A stretch of DNA of 64,000 nucleotides from assembly GCF_029892155.1 (NCBI RefSeq), contig NZ_JARZAG010000009.1, positions 218,064 through 282,063 on the forward strand, in the 5' to 3' direction. Positions 17,724-26,711 of the stretch are shown one piece after another. The notes under the pieces were generated by a model. The model was not told the origin of the DNA, ran no database searches, and saw only the letters and a program-made list of their open reading frames with translations. Position 1 is the first letter of the stretch. Each line of letters begins with the position of its first letter. This stretch comes from Kitasatospora sp. GAS204B. Lineage in GTDB: Bacteria; Actinomycetota; Actinomycetes; Streptomycetales; Streptomycetaceae. The position numbers and the translations under genes were made by a program.

Positions 17724-18554
17724 ATGTCCGAGCAGAACCCGTACGGTCCGCCCACCCCGCCGCAGGACGGCGGCTACGGGCAGGCACCCGGTTTCGGCCC
17801 CGTCCCGCCGCAGGCACCGGGCTACGGTCCGGTTCCGCCGCAGGCACCGGGCTACGGGCCGATCCCGCCGCAGGCACCCGGATACCAGCAGCCGGGACAG
17901 CCCGGTCAGCCCTGGCCGGGCGCCTACTACCCGGTCACGCCGGCCAAGCGCTCGCGCCGCGGCCTGTGGGTCACCCTCGGTGTGGTCGGCGGTGCGATCG
18001 TGGTGGCCGCCACGGTGCTGGTCTTCACGGTCGCGGACAAGGTCGCGACGACCACCGCCAACCTGGGCACCCAGAAGGTCGTGCTGCCGAAGACCTTCCA
18101 GAGCCTGAGCAGCGACCCGACCAACAGCCTGGCCCAGTCGCTGCAACAGAGCATGACCTCGGACCCGGCCTCGGCCAAGGAGCTGACCGCGACCGTCAGC
18201 ACGGTCTACAACAGCACCTCCTCGGACCGGGCGGTGGTGGTCTACGGCGGCTACGGCAAGATCGTCTCGCCGAGCGCCGAGGAGAGCGCCTTCTGGAGCA
18301 GCTTCGAGGGTGCCGCCAAGGACAACAGCGCCACCTTCAGCCCCCGCCAGCACCCCTCCCCCGGCCCCCAGGGCGGGCTGCTGAGCTGCGAGGACGCGAT
18401 CAGCGCGACCGAGACCGACGCGGTCTGCATGTGGGTGGACAACAGCTCGCTGGTCGTGATGATGCAGACCACCGCCGGCGGCAAGGCCCCCAGCCTGGAC
18501 AAGGCCGCCCAGGACGCCCGCGACCTGCGCAGCACCGCCGAGGTGCCGAAGTAG
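17724..18554 (+). CDS. Pro-rich membrane-anchored protein (second of a tandem pair)
   Basis: This 276-aa protein resembles its upstream neighbour. The cytoplasmic N-terminus has three copies of the decapeptide GPVPPQAPGY (residues 25-54), then a basic AKRSRRG, one membrane segment at about residues 80-102, and a ~170-residue exported domain with two cysteines (LLSCEDAI and AVCMWVDN) spaced as in the paralogue. Function unknown; the shared YGGYGKI and FAGYYGKL segments support common ancestry. ATG 17724 is preceded by GGAAAGGAACGCCG. The gap after the first gene is 35 nt, so they are probably co-transcribed, ending at the terminator at 18565. Confidence 0.8.
   Translation: MSEQNPYGPPTPPQDGGYGQAPGFGPVPPQAPGYGPVPPQAPGYGPIPPQAPGYQQPGQPGQPWPGAYYPVTPAKRSRRGLWVTLGVVGGAIVVAATVLVFTVADKVATTTANLGTQKVVLPKTFQSLSSDPTNSLAQSLQQSMTSDPASAKELTATVSTVYNSTSSDRAVVVYGGYGKIVSPSAEESAFWSSFEGAAKDNSATFSPRQHPSPGPQGGLLSCEDAISATETDAVCMWVDNSSLVVMMQTTAGGKAPSLDKAAQDARDLRSTAEVPK
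17796..17885 (+). repeat. 30-bp in-frame tandem repeat, three copies
   Basis: Three 30-bp units encode the decapeptide GP(V/I)PPQAPGY in the N-terminal tail of the 17724 gene. The units differ by a few third-position changes. Copy number in such Pro-rich tails commonly varies between strains. Confidence 0.85.
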
Positions 18555-18564
18555 CCACGCCCGA

Positions 18565-18610
18565 CGACGAAGAGGCCCGCGACCGGTTCCGGTCGCGGGC
18601 CTCTTCGTCG
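18565..18610. terminator. Strong bidirectional terminator
   Basis: Arms 18565-18586 and 18589-18610 form a perfect 22-bp GC-rich stem separated by TT. It serves the converging 17724 gene and clpX. Confidence 0.92.
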
Positions 18611-18622
18611 GCTGACGGTGGG

Positions 18623-19906
18623 TCAGGCGCTCTTGTCGCGCCGCTCGCGCTTGATCATGTCGCGCGGGACCAGGGTCGGGATCGCGTGCTTGGAGACCAC
18701 GTCTCCGGTGACCACCACGCGGGCGACGTCCTGACGCGAGGGGACCTCGTACATCACGGACATCAGCACCTCCTCCATGATGGCTCGCAGGCCACGCGCG
18801 CCGGTGCCGCGCAGGATCGCCTGGTCGGCGATCGCCTCCAGCGCGTCCCGGCTGAACTCCAGCTCCACGCCGTCCAGTTCGAAGAGCTTGCGGTACTGCT
18901 TGACCAGCGCGTTCTTCGGCTCGGTGAGGATCTGCAGCAGCGCCTCGCGGTCCAGGTTGTGCACGCTGGTGATCACCGGGAGGCGGCCGATGAACTCGGG
19001 GATCATGCCGAACTTGACCAGGTCCTCCGGCATCACCTGGCGGAAGTGGTCGCTGGCGTCGCTCTCCCGCTTGGAGCGGATGTTGGCGCCGAAGCCGATG
19101 CCCTTGCCGCCGGCCCGGCCCTCGATGATCCGCTCCAGACCCGCGAAGGCGCCGCCCACGATGAACAGCACGTTCGTGGTGTCGATCTGGATGAACTCCT
19201 GGTGGGGGTGCTTGCGGCCGCCCTGCGGCGGGACCGAGGCGGTGGTGCCCTCGAGGATCTTCAGCAGCGCCTGCTGGACGCCCTCGCCGGAGACATCACG
19301 GGTGATCGAGGGGTTCTCGCTCTTGCGGGCCACCTTGTCGATCTCGTCGATGTAGATGATCCCGGTCTCGGCCTTCTTGACGTCGTAGTCGGCCGCCTGG
19401 ATCAGCTTCAGCAGGATGTTCTCGACGTCCTCACCGACGTAACCGGCCTCGGTCAGCGCGGTGGCGTCGGCGATCGCGAACGGCACGTTGAGCATCCGGG
19501 CCAGGGTCTGCGCGAGCAGCGTCTTGCCGGAGCCGGTCGGGCCGAGCAGCAGGATGTTGGACTTCGCCAGCTCGATCGCGTCGTCCCGGCCACCGCCGCG
19601 GCCGGCCTCGCCGGCCTGCACCCGCTTGTAGTGGTTGTAGACCGCGACCGAGAGCGCCTTCTTGGCGAGGTCCTGGCCGACCACGTACTGGTCCAGGAAC
19701 TCGTAGATCTCGCGCGGCTTCGGGAGCTCCTCGAAACGCACCTCGGAGGACTCGGCGAGTTCCTCCTCGATGATCTCGTTGCAGAGATCGATGCACTCGT
19801 CGCAGATGTACACGCCGGGTCCGGCGATGAGCTTCTTCACCTGCTTCTGCGACTTGCCGCAGAACGAGCACTTGAGCAGGTCGCCACCGTCTCCGATGCG
19901 TGCCAC
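18623..19906 (-). CDS. clpX: ClpX, ATP-dependent unfoldase of the ClpXP protease
   Basis: This 427-aa AAA+ protein has an N-terminal zinc domain with C13, C16, C35 and C38 (CSFCGKS and YICDECID), Walker A GPTGSGKT (122-129), Walker [10 protein letters not shown], and the ClpP-docking IGF-type loop (GKGIGFGAN). It recognises and unfolds substrates and threads them into ClpP. GTG 19906 has GGGGAAG upstream. It lies downstream of the clpP1-clpP2 operon, separated by a hairpin. Confidence 0.97.
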   Translation of the reverse strand: MARIGDGGDLLKCSFCGKSQKQVKKLIAGPGVYICDECIDLCNEIIEEELAESSEVRFEELPKPREIYEFLDQYVVGQDLAKKALSVAVYNHYKRVQAGEAGRGGGRDDAIELAKSNILLLGPTGSGKTLLAQTLARMLNVPFAIADATALTEAGYVGEDVENILLKLIQAADYDVKKAETGIIYIDEIDKVARKSENPSITRDVSGEGVQQALLKILEGTTASVPPQGGRKHPHQEFIQIDTTNVLFIVGGAFAGLERIIEGRAGGKGIGFGANIRSKRESDASDHFRQVMPEDLVKFGMIPEFIGRLPVITSVHNLDREALLQILTEPKNALVKQYRKLFELDGVELEFSRDALEAIADQAILRGTGARGLRAIMEEVLMSVMYEVPSRQDVARVVVTGDVVSKHAIPTLVPRDMIKRERRDKSA

Positions 19907-20121
19907 GAGGTGCTTCCCCTTCGCCAGGGGCCCCGCGGGGGTTCCGGGGCCTGGTGCTGTGGACCGGGGCCGCCAGCGCGGCGGTCAGGTCTCGGTATCC
20001 GACGGTACTCTGCCAACTCGCAGAATCCGCCGACTTCGACAGGTCTGCCCTACGCCCTGGGCGAATTGATACCGAACAGACGCCATCGGGCGGGACTGGT
20101 CCTGGTGGGCCTGAGCCCGGC

Positions 20122-20150
20122 GGGCGGGGTGCGTTCGCGACACCCCGCCC
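20122..20150 (-). terminator. Hairpin between clpP2 and clpX
   Basis: GGGCGGGGTG (20122-20131) pairs with CACCCCGCCC (20141-20150) around a 9-nt loop, 18 nt beyond the clpP2 stop. The 261-bp gap to clpX leaves room for a separate clpX promoter. Confidence 0.75.
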
Positions 20151-20167
20151 CATCCATGATGCGCGAA

Positions 20168-20827
20168 TCAGTCGGTGAGCGAAGCCTTGCGGGTCGAGAT
20201 GATCTGGTCGATCAAGCCGTACTCGAGAGCCTCTTCAGCGGTCAGGATCTTGTCGCGCTCGATGTCGTCGCGGACCTGCTCGACCGGCTTCTTGGAGTGC
20301 TTGGAGAGCATCTCCTCCAGCTGCTCGCGCATCCGGAAGATCTCCTTGGCCTGGATCTCCAGGTCGGAGACCTGGCCGCGGCCGGTCTCGGTGTACGGCT
20401 GGTGGATCAGGATCCGGGCGTTCGGCAGCGCCATCCGCTTGCCGGGGGTGCCGGCCGCCAGCAGGACGGCGGCGGCCGAGGCGGCCTGGCCCATGCAGAC
20501 GGTCTGGATGTCCGGCTTGACGTACTGCATGGTGTCGTAGATCGCGGTGAGCGCCGTGAAGGAGCCACCGGGCGAGTTGATGTACATCTGGATCTCGCGG
20601 TCCGGGTCCATCGACTCCAGGCAGAGCAGCTGGGCCATGATGTCGTTCGCCGACACGTCGTCCACCTGGGAGCCCAGGAAGATGATCCGCTCCTCGAAGA
20701 GCTTGGCGTACGGGTCGTACTCGCGGATGCCCTGCGAGGTGCGCTCGACGAAGCGCGGGACGATGTAGCGCCCTTCTGCCCTGGGGGCAGTGAACTCGGC
20801 GCGGGCGGAAAGGGGGTTGAGGTTCAT
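20168..20827 (-). CDS. clpP2: ClpP protease subunit (ClpP2-type)
   Basis: This 219-aa serine protease has catalytic S117 (MGQAASAAA), H142 (LIHQPY) and D192 ([11 protein letters not shown]). ClpP forms the proteolytic tetradecamer that receives substrates from ClpX or ClpC; in actinobacteria ClpP1 and ClpP2 make mixed complexes. ATG 20827. It follows clpP1 by 56 nt on the same strand, so it is probably co-transcribed. The long N-terminus (~40 residues before the core) suggests a propeptide, as in other ClpP2 proteins. Confidence 0.95.
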   Translation of the reverse strand: MNLNPLSARAEFTAPRAEGRYIVPRFVERTSQGIREYDPYAKLFEERIIFLGSQVDDVSANDIMAQLLCLESMDPDREIQMYINSPGGSFTALTAIYDTMQYVKPDIQTVCMGQAASAAAVLLAAGTPGKRMALPNARILIHQPYTETGRGQVSDLEIQAKEIFRMREQLEEMLSKHSKKPVEQVRDDIERDKILTAEEALEYGLIDQIISTRKASLTD

Positions 20828-20883
20828 CGCTGGTCTGTCCTCCGGCTACGTTCCGACGTGTCTGGGGTGCTGGGCCCGGGCGC

Positions 20884-21528
20884 TCAGGCGCCGGCGCCGG
20901 TGCCGCCGCCGCCGGGGACGTCCGCGGCGCTGTGCATGATGTCGTCGATCAGGCCGTACTCCTTGGCCTGCTCCGCGGTGAACCAGCGGTCGCGGTCGGA
21001 GTCCTTGGTGATCTGCTCGAAGGTCTGACCGCTGTGCTGCGCGATGAGCTCGGACATCCGCTTCTTGGTGCGCAGCAGCTGCTCGGCCTGGATCCGGATG
21101 TCGGTGGCCGAACCGCCGAGGCCCGCGGAGGGCTGGTGCATCAGGATGTTGGCGTTCGGCAGCGAGAACCGCTTGCCCGGGGTACCGGCGGTGAGCAGGA
21201 ACTGGCCCATCGAGGCGGCCATGCCCATGGCGATGGTGACCACGTCGTTCTTGATGTACCGCATGGTGTCGTAGATCGCCATGCCGGCCGTGATCGAGCC
21301 GCCGGGGGAGTTGATGTAGAGGTAGATGTCCTTGTCCGGCTCGGCGGCGAGGAGGAGCAGCTGGGCGGTGATCTTGTTGGCGATCTCGTCGTCCACCTGC
21401 TGGCCGAGGAAGATGATGCGCTCGTTGAGCAGCCGGTTGTAGACCTGGTCGCCGAGGCCACCGAGCACGTCACCACCGGCGGCCTGCGGCGTCATCAGGC
21501 CAGGCATCTGCATCTGCGGGAACGTCAC
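20884..21528 (-). CDS. clpP1: ClpP protease subunit (ClpP1-type)
   Basis: This 214-aa protein has catalytic S106 (MGMAASMGQ), H131 (LMHQPSAG) and D180 ([13 protein letters not shown]). It is the first gene of the clpP1-clpP2 operon. GTG 21528 has AGGTGG 5 nt upstream; a downstream ATG (MQMPGLM) is possible. The C-terminus ends in a Gly/Ala tail (GGGGTGAGA). Transcription is probably activated by ClgR, given the box at 21716-21726. Confidence 0.95.
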   Translation of the reverse strand: MTFPQMQMPGLMTPQAAGGDVLGGLGDQVYNRLLNERIIFLGQQVDDEIANKITAQLLLLAAEPDKDIYLYINSPGGSITAGMAIYDTMRYIKNDVVTIAMGMAASMGQFLLTAGTPGKRFSLPNANILMHQPSAGLGGSATDIRIQAEQLLRTKKRMSELIAQHSGQTFEQITKDSDRDRWFTAEQAKEYGLIDDIMHSAADVPGGGGTGAGA

Positions 21529-21668
21529 TTAGCCACCTGCTCAGTCGATTCGGACGGTCCGTCTGGTTCGACCGTCGCTACGTCACATACGAGGATCGGG
21601 GCGGGCGTCCCGGGCACGCGCCCGCATCGGGCCACCCCGCCCGCGCTGTTCAAAGCTTGCTTCCGTCG

Positions 21669-21726
21669 ACCCTAACGCGCAGGCCGGGCCCGACCATCCC
21701 CCACGCTGAACTGTTCGCTGTGAGCG
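21669..21726 (-). promoter_or_regulatory. Candidate clpP1 promoter with ClgR box
   Basis: On the minus strand CGCTCACAGCG (forward 21716-21726) matches the ClgR core CGCYNANRGCG, followed by AAC as in the extended consensus. TAGGGT (forward 21669-21674) is a good actinomycete -10 with no matching -35, as expected for an activated promoter. The box would sit about 59 bp upstream of the start site. ClgR activates clpP1P2 in Streptomyces and Corynebacterium. Confidence 0.6.
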
Positions 21727-21757
21727 CAGGGTGACGCCGCTGGTCGGGAGATGCGGA

Positions 21758-21789
21758 CAGGCCCGGACGCGAGTGCGCGTCCGGGCCTG
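21758..21789 (-). terminator. Terminator of tig
   Basis: CAGGCCCGGACGCG (21758-21771) pairs perfectly with 21776-21789 around AGTG, 23 nt after the trigger-factor stop. Confidence 0.85.
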
Positions 21790-21811
21790 CTCGAGCGGTA
21801 CCGCTGGAGGC

Positions 21812-23209
21812 TCAGGCCTCCTCGGTGGCCTCGGCCTCGACGGCGGGGGTCTCCTCGACGGAGGCCTTGACGGTCTCGGCCGTCTCGTCCTCCTCGTCGA
21901 AGTTGATCTCCTCGCCGTTGGTGTCCTTCACCAGCGCGGCCTCGACGACCAGGGCCAGCGCCTTGCCGCGGGCGACCTCGCCGACCAGCAGCGGAACCTG
22001 GTTGCCCTGGACGACCTGCTGGGCGAACTGGTCCGGGGTCAGGCCCGAGCCGGCGGCGCGGCGGATCAGGTGCTCGGTGAGCTCCTCCTGGTTGACGCCC
22101 ACCTCCTCCTTGGCCACGATCTCGTCCAGCACGAACTGGGTCTTGATGCCCTTCTTGGCCTGCTCCTCGGTCTCCGCGTCGAACTCCTCGCGGGTCTTGC
22201 CCTGGGTGGCGAGGTAGCTCTCCAGGGTCTGACCGATCGGCTCGAGCTGGTGGTGCTCCAGGTTGTGCCGGCGGGTCTCGATCTCGTCCTTGAGGAGCTT
22301 CTCCGGGAAGTCGATCTCGACCTTCTCCAGCAGCGCGTCCAGGACGCGCTCCTGGGCCTGGGTGGCCTGGTCGAACTCCTTCATCCGGCCCAGGCGGCCG
22401 CGCGAGTCCTCGCGCAGCGCCTCCAGGGTGTCGAACTCGCTGGCCAGCTGGGCGAACTCGTCGTCCAGCTCGGGCAGCTCCTTCTCCTGGACGGCGGTGA
22501 CGGTGACGGTCACCTCGGAGCTCTGGCCGGCCTGGGTGCCGCCCTTGAGCTCGGTGGTGAAGGTCTTCGCCTCGCCGGCGGACAGGCCGACGACGGCCTC
22601 GTCGATGCCGTCCAGCAGGCGGCCGGAGCCGATCTCGTAGCTCACGCCGGTGGCGGTGCCGTCCTCGGGGACCTCACCGTCGACCTTGGCCTCCAGGTCG
22701 ACGACCACGATGTCGCCCTCGGCGGCGGCGCGCTCGACGTCCTTGACGGAGGCGAAGCGCTCGCGCAGCTGCTCCAGCGACTTCTCGATGTCCTCGTCGG
22801 TGACCTCGATCGGGTCGACCTCCACGGAGATCTCGGAGAACTCCGGCAGGGTGATCTCCGGGCGGACGTCCACCTCGGCGGTGAAGGTCAGGCCGCTGGC
22901 GGCGAGGTCCTCCACACCCTTGATGTCGGTGATGTCGGGCTGGCCGAGGACCTCGATCTTGCCCTCGTCGACCGCCTGCGTGTAGAAGCGCGGCAGGGCG
23001 TCGTTCACGGCCTCCTCGAGGACCGCGGCACGGCCGAAGCGCTGGTCGATGACCCGGGCCGGAATCTTGCCCTTGCGGAAACCGGGAACCGTGACCTGCT
23101 GGTTGATCTTCTTGTACGCCGCGTCGAGGCTGGGCTTGAGCTCCTCGAAGGGCACCTCGACGGTGAGTCGAACCCGGGTCGGGTTCAGAGTCTCGACGGC
23201 GCTCTTCAC
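21812..23209 (-). CDS. tig: Trigger factor, ribosome-associated chaperone
   Basis: This 465-aa protein has an N-terminal ribosome-binding domain with the [12 protein letters not shown] signature (about residues 44-55), a PPIase (FKBP-like) middle domain (residues ~155-245, [16 protein letters not shown]), and a helical C-terminal chaperone domain ending in an acidic tail ([14 protein letters not shown]). It shields nascent chains at the ribosome exit. GTG 23209 has AGGAG 8 nt upstream. Standing just upstream of clpP1-clpP2-clpX is the standard bacterial arrangement. Confidence 0.97.
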   Translation of the reverse strand: MKSAVETLNPTRVRLTVEVPFEELKPSLDAAYKKINQQVTVPGFRKGKIPARVIDQRFGRAAVLEEAVNDALPRFYTQAVDEGKIEVLGQPDITDIKGVEDLAASGLTFTAEVDVRPEITLPEFSEISVEVDPIEVTDEDIEKSLEQLRERFASVKDVERAAAEGDIVVVDLEAKVDGEVPEDGTATGVSYEIGSGRLLDGIDEAVVGLSAGEAKTFTTELKGGTQAGQSSEVTVTVTAVQEKELPELDDEFAQLASEFDTLEALREDSRGRLGRMKEFDQATQAQERVLDALLEKVEIDFPEKLLKDEIETRRHNLEHHQLEPIGQTLESYLATQGKTREEFDAETEEQAKKGIKTQFVLDEIVAKEEVGVNQEELTEHLIRRAAGSGLTPDQFAQQVVQGNQVPLLVGEVARGKALALVVEAALVKDTNGEEINFDEEDETAETVKASVEETPAVEAEATEEA

Positions 23210-23453
23210 GGTTTGGTCTCCTATGGGGCTTGCGGTCGGCTGGTCTGCCTACGCACCGAGTCCCTCGCGGGCCTTGGGCCGGGCAGACGGGTGATGAGCC
23301 ACCTGGTGCGGCATCTCCCGTGTGGGGTGGACGGCGAGCGGCCCGGTCCCCGACTGCCGGGGAATGGGCGGTGGCTCTTCCGCCAGCGGCCCATCCTACC
23401 GGGTACCACAAAGCCACCTCGCCGATGGCCGTGGCCACCGGCTGTGATGGTGA

Positions 23454-23530
23454 TGGTCGGGGTGACCGGATTCGAACCGACGGCCTTCCGCTCCCAAAGC
23501 GGACGCGCTACCAAACTGCGCCACACCCCG
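23454..23530 (-). tRNA. tRNA-Pro (UGG)
   Basis: The minus strand gives a cloverleaf with acceptor CGGGGTG/CACCCCG, D-arm with TTTGGTAGCGC, anticodon loop TTTGGGA (anticodon TGG) and T-loop GGTTCGAATCC. The discriminator is A and CCA appears to be encoded (forward TGG at 23454-23456). Confidence 0.95.
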
Positions 23531-23673
23531 CACTTTGCGAGAGGAAGCGTACACGCCGGGCCCGTCCGGCTCGCCGATATTCAGGAGTTGGCAGGCGCGT
23601 GCGCGCCGGTCGCCCGACCAGGTACGCTGATCCCCGTCCAGTCCGGCCGAATCAGCCGGGCGCGGACGCCTGT

Positions 23674-23744
23674 GCGGGCGTAGCTCAATGGTAGAGCCCT
23701 AGTCTTCCAAACTAGTCACGCGAGTTCGATTCTCGTCGCCCGCT
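23674..23744 (+). tRNA. tRNA-Gly (UCC)
   Basis: Acceptor GCGGGCG/CGCCCGC, D-loop CTCAATGGTAGAG, anticodon loop CTTCCAA (anticodon TCC) and T-loop AGTTCGATTCT are all present in 71 nt, with discriminator T. CCA is not encoded. It is divergent from tRNA-Pro. Confidence 0.95.
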
Positions 23745-23750
23745 CTGTCC

Positions 23751-23786
23751 CCAAAGGCCCCGGCTTTTCCGAGCCGGGGCCTTTGG
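23751..23786 (+). terminator. Terminator of tRNA-Gly
   Basis: CCAAAGGCCCCGGC (23751-23764) pairs with GCCGGGGCCTTTGG (23773-23786) around an 8-nt loop beginning TTTT, 6 nt after the tRNA. Confidence 0.88.
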
Positions 23787-23832
23787 CATGCCCGGGTGTG
23801 GCATGCCCGGGTACGACACAGGAGGAGGGCGG

Positions 23833-24642
23833 GTGGACCCCGAGCAGCGGCTGGCGGTCATCCAACGCGGCGTGGTGCGCGAAATGGCGCGTTATGGACG
23901 GGAGTTCACCGTCGACGGGGCCGTGGTGCGGGGCCCGGGCAGCACCGCGGTGGCCGTGCGCGACCATCCCGGACCGGACGGTGGCCATGTCGACCTCGGC
24001 TTCGTGCTGACCCTGGGCAGCGCCGAGGCGCCGGTGCTCTGGGACTGCACCGCGGGGCTGGGCACCACCGAGGAGGAGAAGCTCGACAGCGCGGTGCGGA
24101 TGTGGGCCGGCACCACGGCGGCCGCGGTGGTGGAGTTCCTGGAACGCGAGGGCCGGCACGGCGACCACCTGCGGCTGCCCGCGCTGCCCGGCTGGCAGGC
24201 GGTGCAGGGCCCGGCCACCGTCTTCGGCTTCCAGAGCGCCCGGCTCTCCACCTGGTTGGGCGGGCGCGAGCTGATGGCCGAACTGGCCCCCGCGCTGGCA
24301 CCGGAGTTGACGGACCCTCGGCTGAACGGCGTGAAGCTCTTCCTCGGCGGCCGGGCGGGCGACGAGGTGGCCGAGGTCCGGGTGAACGGCACGGTGGCGC
24401 AGACCGCCTCCCAGGCGCTGGGCAGCCTGGACTGGCCGCGCGGCGAACGGTTCTGCTGGGCGCGGCTGTTCGTGCTGCTGGCGGCGGACCGGCCCGGCCT
24501 GGCGGCGGTGCGCGCGGCCGAGACCGAACCGCCGTTGCCGCTGGCATACCCACCGGCGCACGACCCTGCCGCCGCCGGCACGATGGCACGGCGGCGCGAG
24601 GCGATCGGACGCTGGTGGCGGACCAGACGCGCCGGGCAGTGA
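23833..24642 (+). CDS. Conserved protein, probably DUF6348 family
   Basis: This 269-aa soluble protein has no signal peptide or membrane segment. The segments GHVDLGFVLTLG, PVLWDCTAGLG, KLDSAVRMWAGTTAAAVVEF and LNGVKLFLGGRAGDEVAEVRVNG resemble the DUF6348 family as I recall it; the family has no known function. GTG 23833 is chosen because AGGAGG lies 10 nt upstream; a start at 23788 would lie at the end of the tRNA terminator. It has no operon partner. Confidence 0.75.
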   Translation: MDPEQRLAVIQRGVVREMARYGREFTVDGAVVRGPGSTAVAVRDHPGPDGGHVDLGFVLTLGSAEAPVLWDCTAGLGTTEEEKLDSAVRMWAGTTAAAVVEFLEREGRHGDHLRLPALPGWQAVQGPATVFGFQSARLSTWLGGRELMAELAPALAPELTDPRLNGVKLFLGGRAGDEVAEVRVNGTVAQTASQALGSLDWPRGERFCWARLFVLLAADRPGLAAVRAAETEPPLPLAYPPAHDPAAAGTMARRREAIGRWWRTRRAGQ

Positions 24643-24681
24643 GCCCGGGCGGATCCGCGCCGGACCTACCGGCCGATGTTC

Positions 24682-24876
24682 CTACTGGCCGATGTTGGAC
24701 AGCGTCTTGGCCATCGTGCTCAGGAAGTCCTGGATCGGCTTCGCCGCGGTCGACTGGTTCAGCATGAAGCCGAAGAGTGCGGCCAGGATGGCGTGCGGGA
24801 TCTTGATCTGCTTGTTGCGGATGAAGATGATGAGAATGATGCCGAACAGGACCAGCGCGGAGACGGAGAGTGCCAC
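24682..24876 (-). CDS. Small membrane protein, unknown function
   Basis: This 64-aa protein has one strong membrane segment (residues ~4-19, SVSALVLFGIILIIFI), a basic RNKQIKIPH stretch, then a second, weaker hydrophobic helix (AILAALFGFML) and a polar tail. Similar small proteins recur in streptomycete genomes, but I know no function. GTG 24876 lies downstream of GAGGAAGTGAG. It has no close same-strand neighbour. Confidence 0.65.
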   Translation of the reverse strand: MALSVSALVLFGIILIIFIRNKQIKIPHAILAALFGFMLNQSTAAKPIQDFLSTMAKTLSNIGQ

Positions 24877-25223
24877 CCGGACTCACTTCCTCATTGTCGT
24901 GGCGGTACGGACCACGGCCTGTCCGACGGTCCAAAGGCGCAACCCGCCGCCACCCCCGTGCCCCCCGAGATCCGGCCAGTCCCGCCCCGACTCAGTGTGG
25001 TCGACCGTGCCGACTGCGTAAAGGACTTGCCGCTGACCCGTGCCGAACATCCTGCGATGTGAGACGAGTTTCCGCCGGACGAGACGATAGCCCACGGAAG
25101 TTGACGGAGCGTCGGCAGGGGCGCCCAGCTGGGCCGTTCGTCTACCGATCGACCGCCGGACAGGGCAACCGGATTTGGCCGAAGATCACCGTTGATCGTT
25201 GACAGCGACGATCAAGGCCTGTT
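24877..25223. other. Intergenic region (347 bp) between small membrane protein and PP2C gene
   Basis: I see no gene here. It contains the likely PP2C terminator (25192-25215) at its right end and leader DNA of the small membrane protein at its left. A C-rich run (24945-24975) is the only other distinctive patch. Confidence 0.45.
25192..25215 (-). terminator. Hairpin after the PP2C phosphatase gene
   Basis: TTGATCGT (25192-25199) pairs with ACGATCAA (25208-25215) around an 8-nt loop, 8 nt beyond the stop. The stem is AT-containing and weaker than most terminators in the window. Confidence 0.5.
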
Positions 25224-26456
25224 CTAGGTTCGCCAGAGCAGCAGCACGGCCCGGTCGTCGTTGATGTCCTTGGCCACCGTCTCGATCAGCCGCACCGCCG
25301 CGCCCGCGCTGTCGCTGCCGAGTTGGGCGCCGGCCACCAGGCGGTCGGCCTCGCCCATCAGCCGGTCCATGCCCTCGGAGAGGTCCCGCCCGGGCGCCTC
25401 GACCATGCCGTCGGTGCAGAGCAGCAGCACGTCCCCGGGGCCCAGCCGGCCGCGCACCCCCTCGAACTTGGCGCCGTCGTACAGGCCGAGCAGCGGGCCC
25501 TCGGTGGACTCCTTGACCTCCCAGCGCCCCGCACCCGCCAGCCGCTGCATGCCGGGCAGATGGCCGGCCGAGAGCAGCTCGTACTCCCCGGTGTCCAGGT
25601 CCAGGGCGAGCTGCACCGCGCTGGCGAAGCCCTCCTCCCAGTCCTGGCGCAGCAGGTAGCCGTTGGCGGCGGGGAGGAACTCGTGCGGCGAGAGCGAGCC
25701 GAGCAGCCCGCCGAAGGCACCGGAGAGCAGCAGCGCCCGCGAGCCGGCGTCCATCCCCTTGCCCGAGACGTCGGCCAGCACGACTTCCAGCATCCGGCGC
25801 CCGGGCCCGGTGCGGGCCGCGACCACGAAGTCGCCGGAGAAGGACTGCCCGCCCGCCGGACGCAGCGCCATGTCGGCGTGCCAGCCGTCCGGCAGCTTCG
25901 GCAGCCGGCTCTGCACCTTCAGCCGCTCGCGCAGGTCGAAGAGCATCGAGCCGCCACCGCGCCAGGGCACCCCGACCCGGCTGCGGAACTGGGCCAGCAA
26001 CAGTCCGGCCACCCCGACCGCGCCGACCACCAGGGCGGCCCCCGGGGTGACGCCGAAGACGTACTCCTCGGGCCGGCTGCTGGCCGCCCGCTCGCCGGTG
26101 TGGATCACCGACTCGGTGGACAGGCCCAGCGCGGCGGTCGCGTAGAGCAGCACCAGCGAGACCGGGCGCAGCAGCAGCGAGCCCACCAGGATCGGCAGCA
26201 CCAGGGCGGTCGGCGGGACCCAGGCGGGGATCGCGACGTTGAGCGCGACCAGCAGCGGGACCAGCAGGAGCAGCACCGCGAAGGCGAGCCAGTCGGCGGC
26301 GTCGCCGCGGAAGTAGTCCACCCCGGTCCGGCGCAGGGTCCGCCGGGCCCGGTAGAGGCGCTTGCGCAACCGGGCCGTGAGGGGATCCGCGGCCGCTTTC
26401 GCCGTGGTCCCCGTCGCACTCGTCTGGGGCGGTGTGCCCGGCGTGCTGCCAGCCAT
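25224..26456 (-). CDS. Membrane-bound PP2C/SpoIIE-type serine phosphatase
   Basis: The N-terminal half of this 410-aa protein has 4-5 membrane segments (residues ~58-165). The C-terminal half is a PP2C-like SpoIIE domain: QSFSGDFVVAAR, VVLADVSGKGMDAG, LSAGHLPGM, LLLCTDGMVEA and a terminal NDDRAVLLLWR, with metal-binding aspartates in each. Such phosphatases dephosphorylate anti-sigma-factor antagonists. The motif normally reading SGDFYD has SGDFVV, so one common acidic position is changed. ATG 26456. No anti-sigma kinase or antagonist gene is adjacent. Confidence 0.88.
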   Translation of the reverse strand: MAGSTPGTPPQTSATGTTAKAAADPLTARLRKRLYRARRTLRRTGVDYFRGDAADWLAFAVLLLLVPLLVALNVAIPAWVPPTALVLPILVGSLLLRPVSLVLLYATAALGLSTESVIHTGERAASSRPEEYVFGVTPGAALVVGAVGVAGLLLAQFRSRVGVPWRGGGSMLFDLRERLKVQSRLPKLPDGWHADMALRPAGGQSFSGDFVVAARTGPGRRMLEVVLADVSGKGMDAGSRALLLSGAFGGLLGSLSPHEFLPAANGYLLRQDWEEGFASAVQLALDLDTGEYELLSAGHLPGMQRLAGAGRWEVKESTEGPLLGLYDGAKFEGVRGRLGPGDVLLLCTDGMVEAPGRDLSEGMDRLMGEADRLVAGAQLGSDSAGAAVRLIETVAKDINDDRAVLLLWRT

Positions 26457-26711
26457 GGGGCCCGACCTTATCCAGCGGGGACGTCCCGCGTCGACGGGCG
26501 TTCACCGGCAGTCCGCGCGGACGCTCGATTTCGGCCGGGCGGCGCGGGCCGCGCGGGGGTCACCGGGGGCTCACCGGGGGCTCACCTCAGCCGCGCCGGG
26601 AAGCGGCGAGGGGCGCGTCATCGCAGCGTGCGCCGGTGTCCGAGCCCTCCGCCGCGCGGGTCGGCCCGCGACCGGCTCGCCCGCGAGCGGCCCGAGTGAT
26701 AGCTGTGGCAT

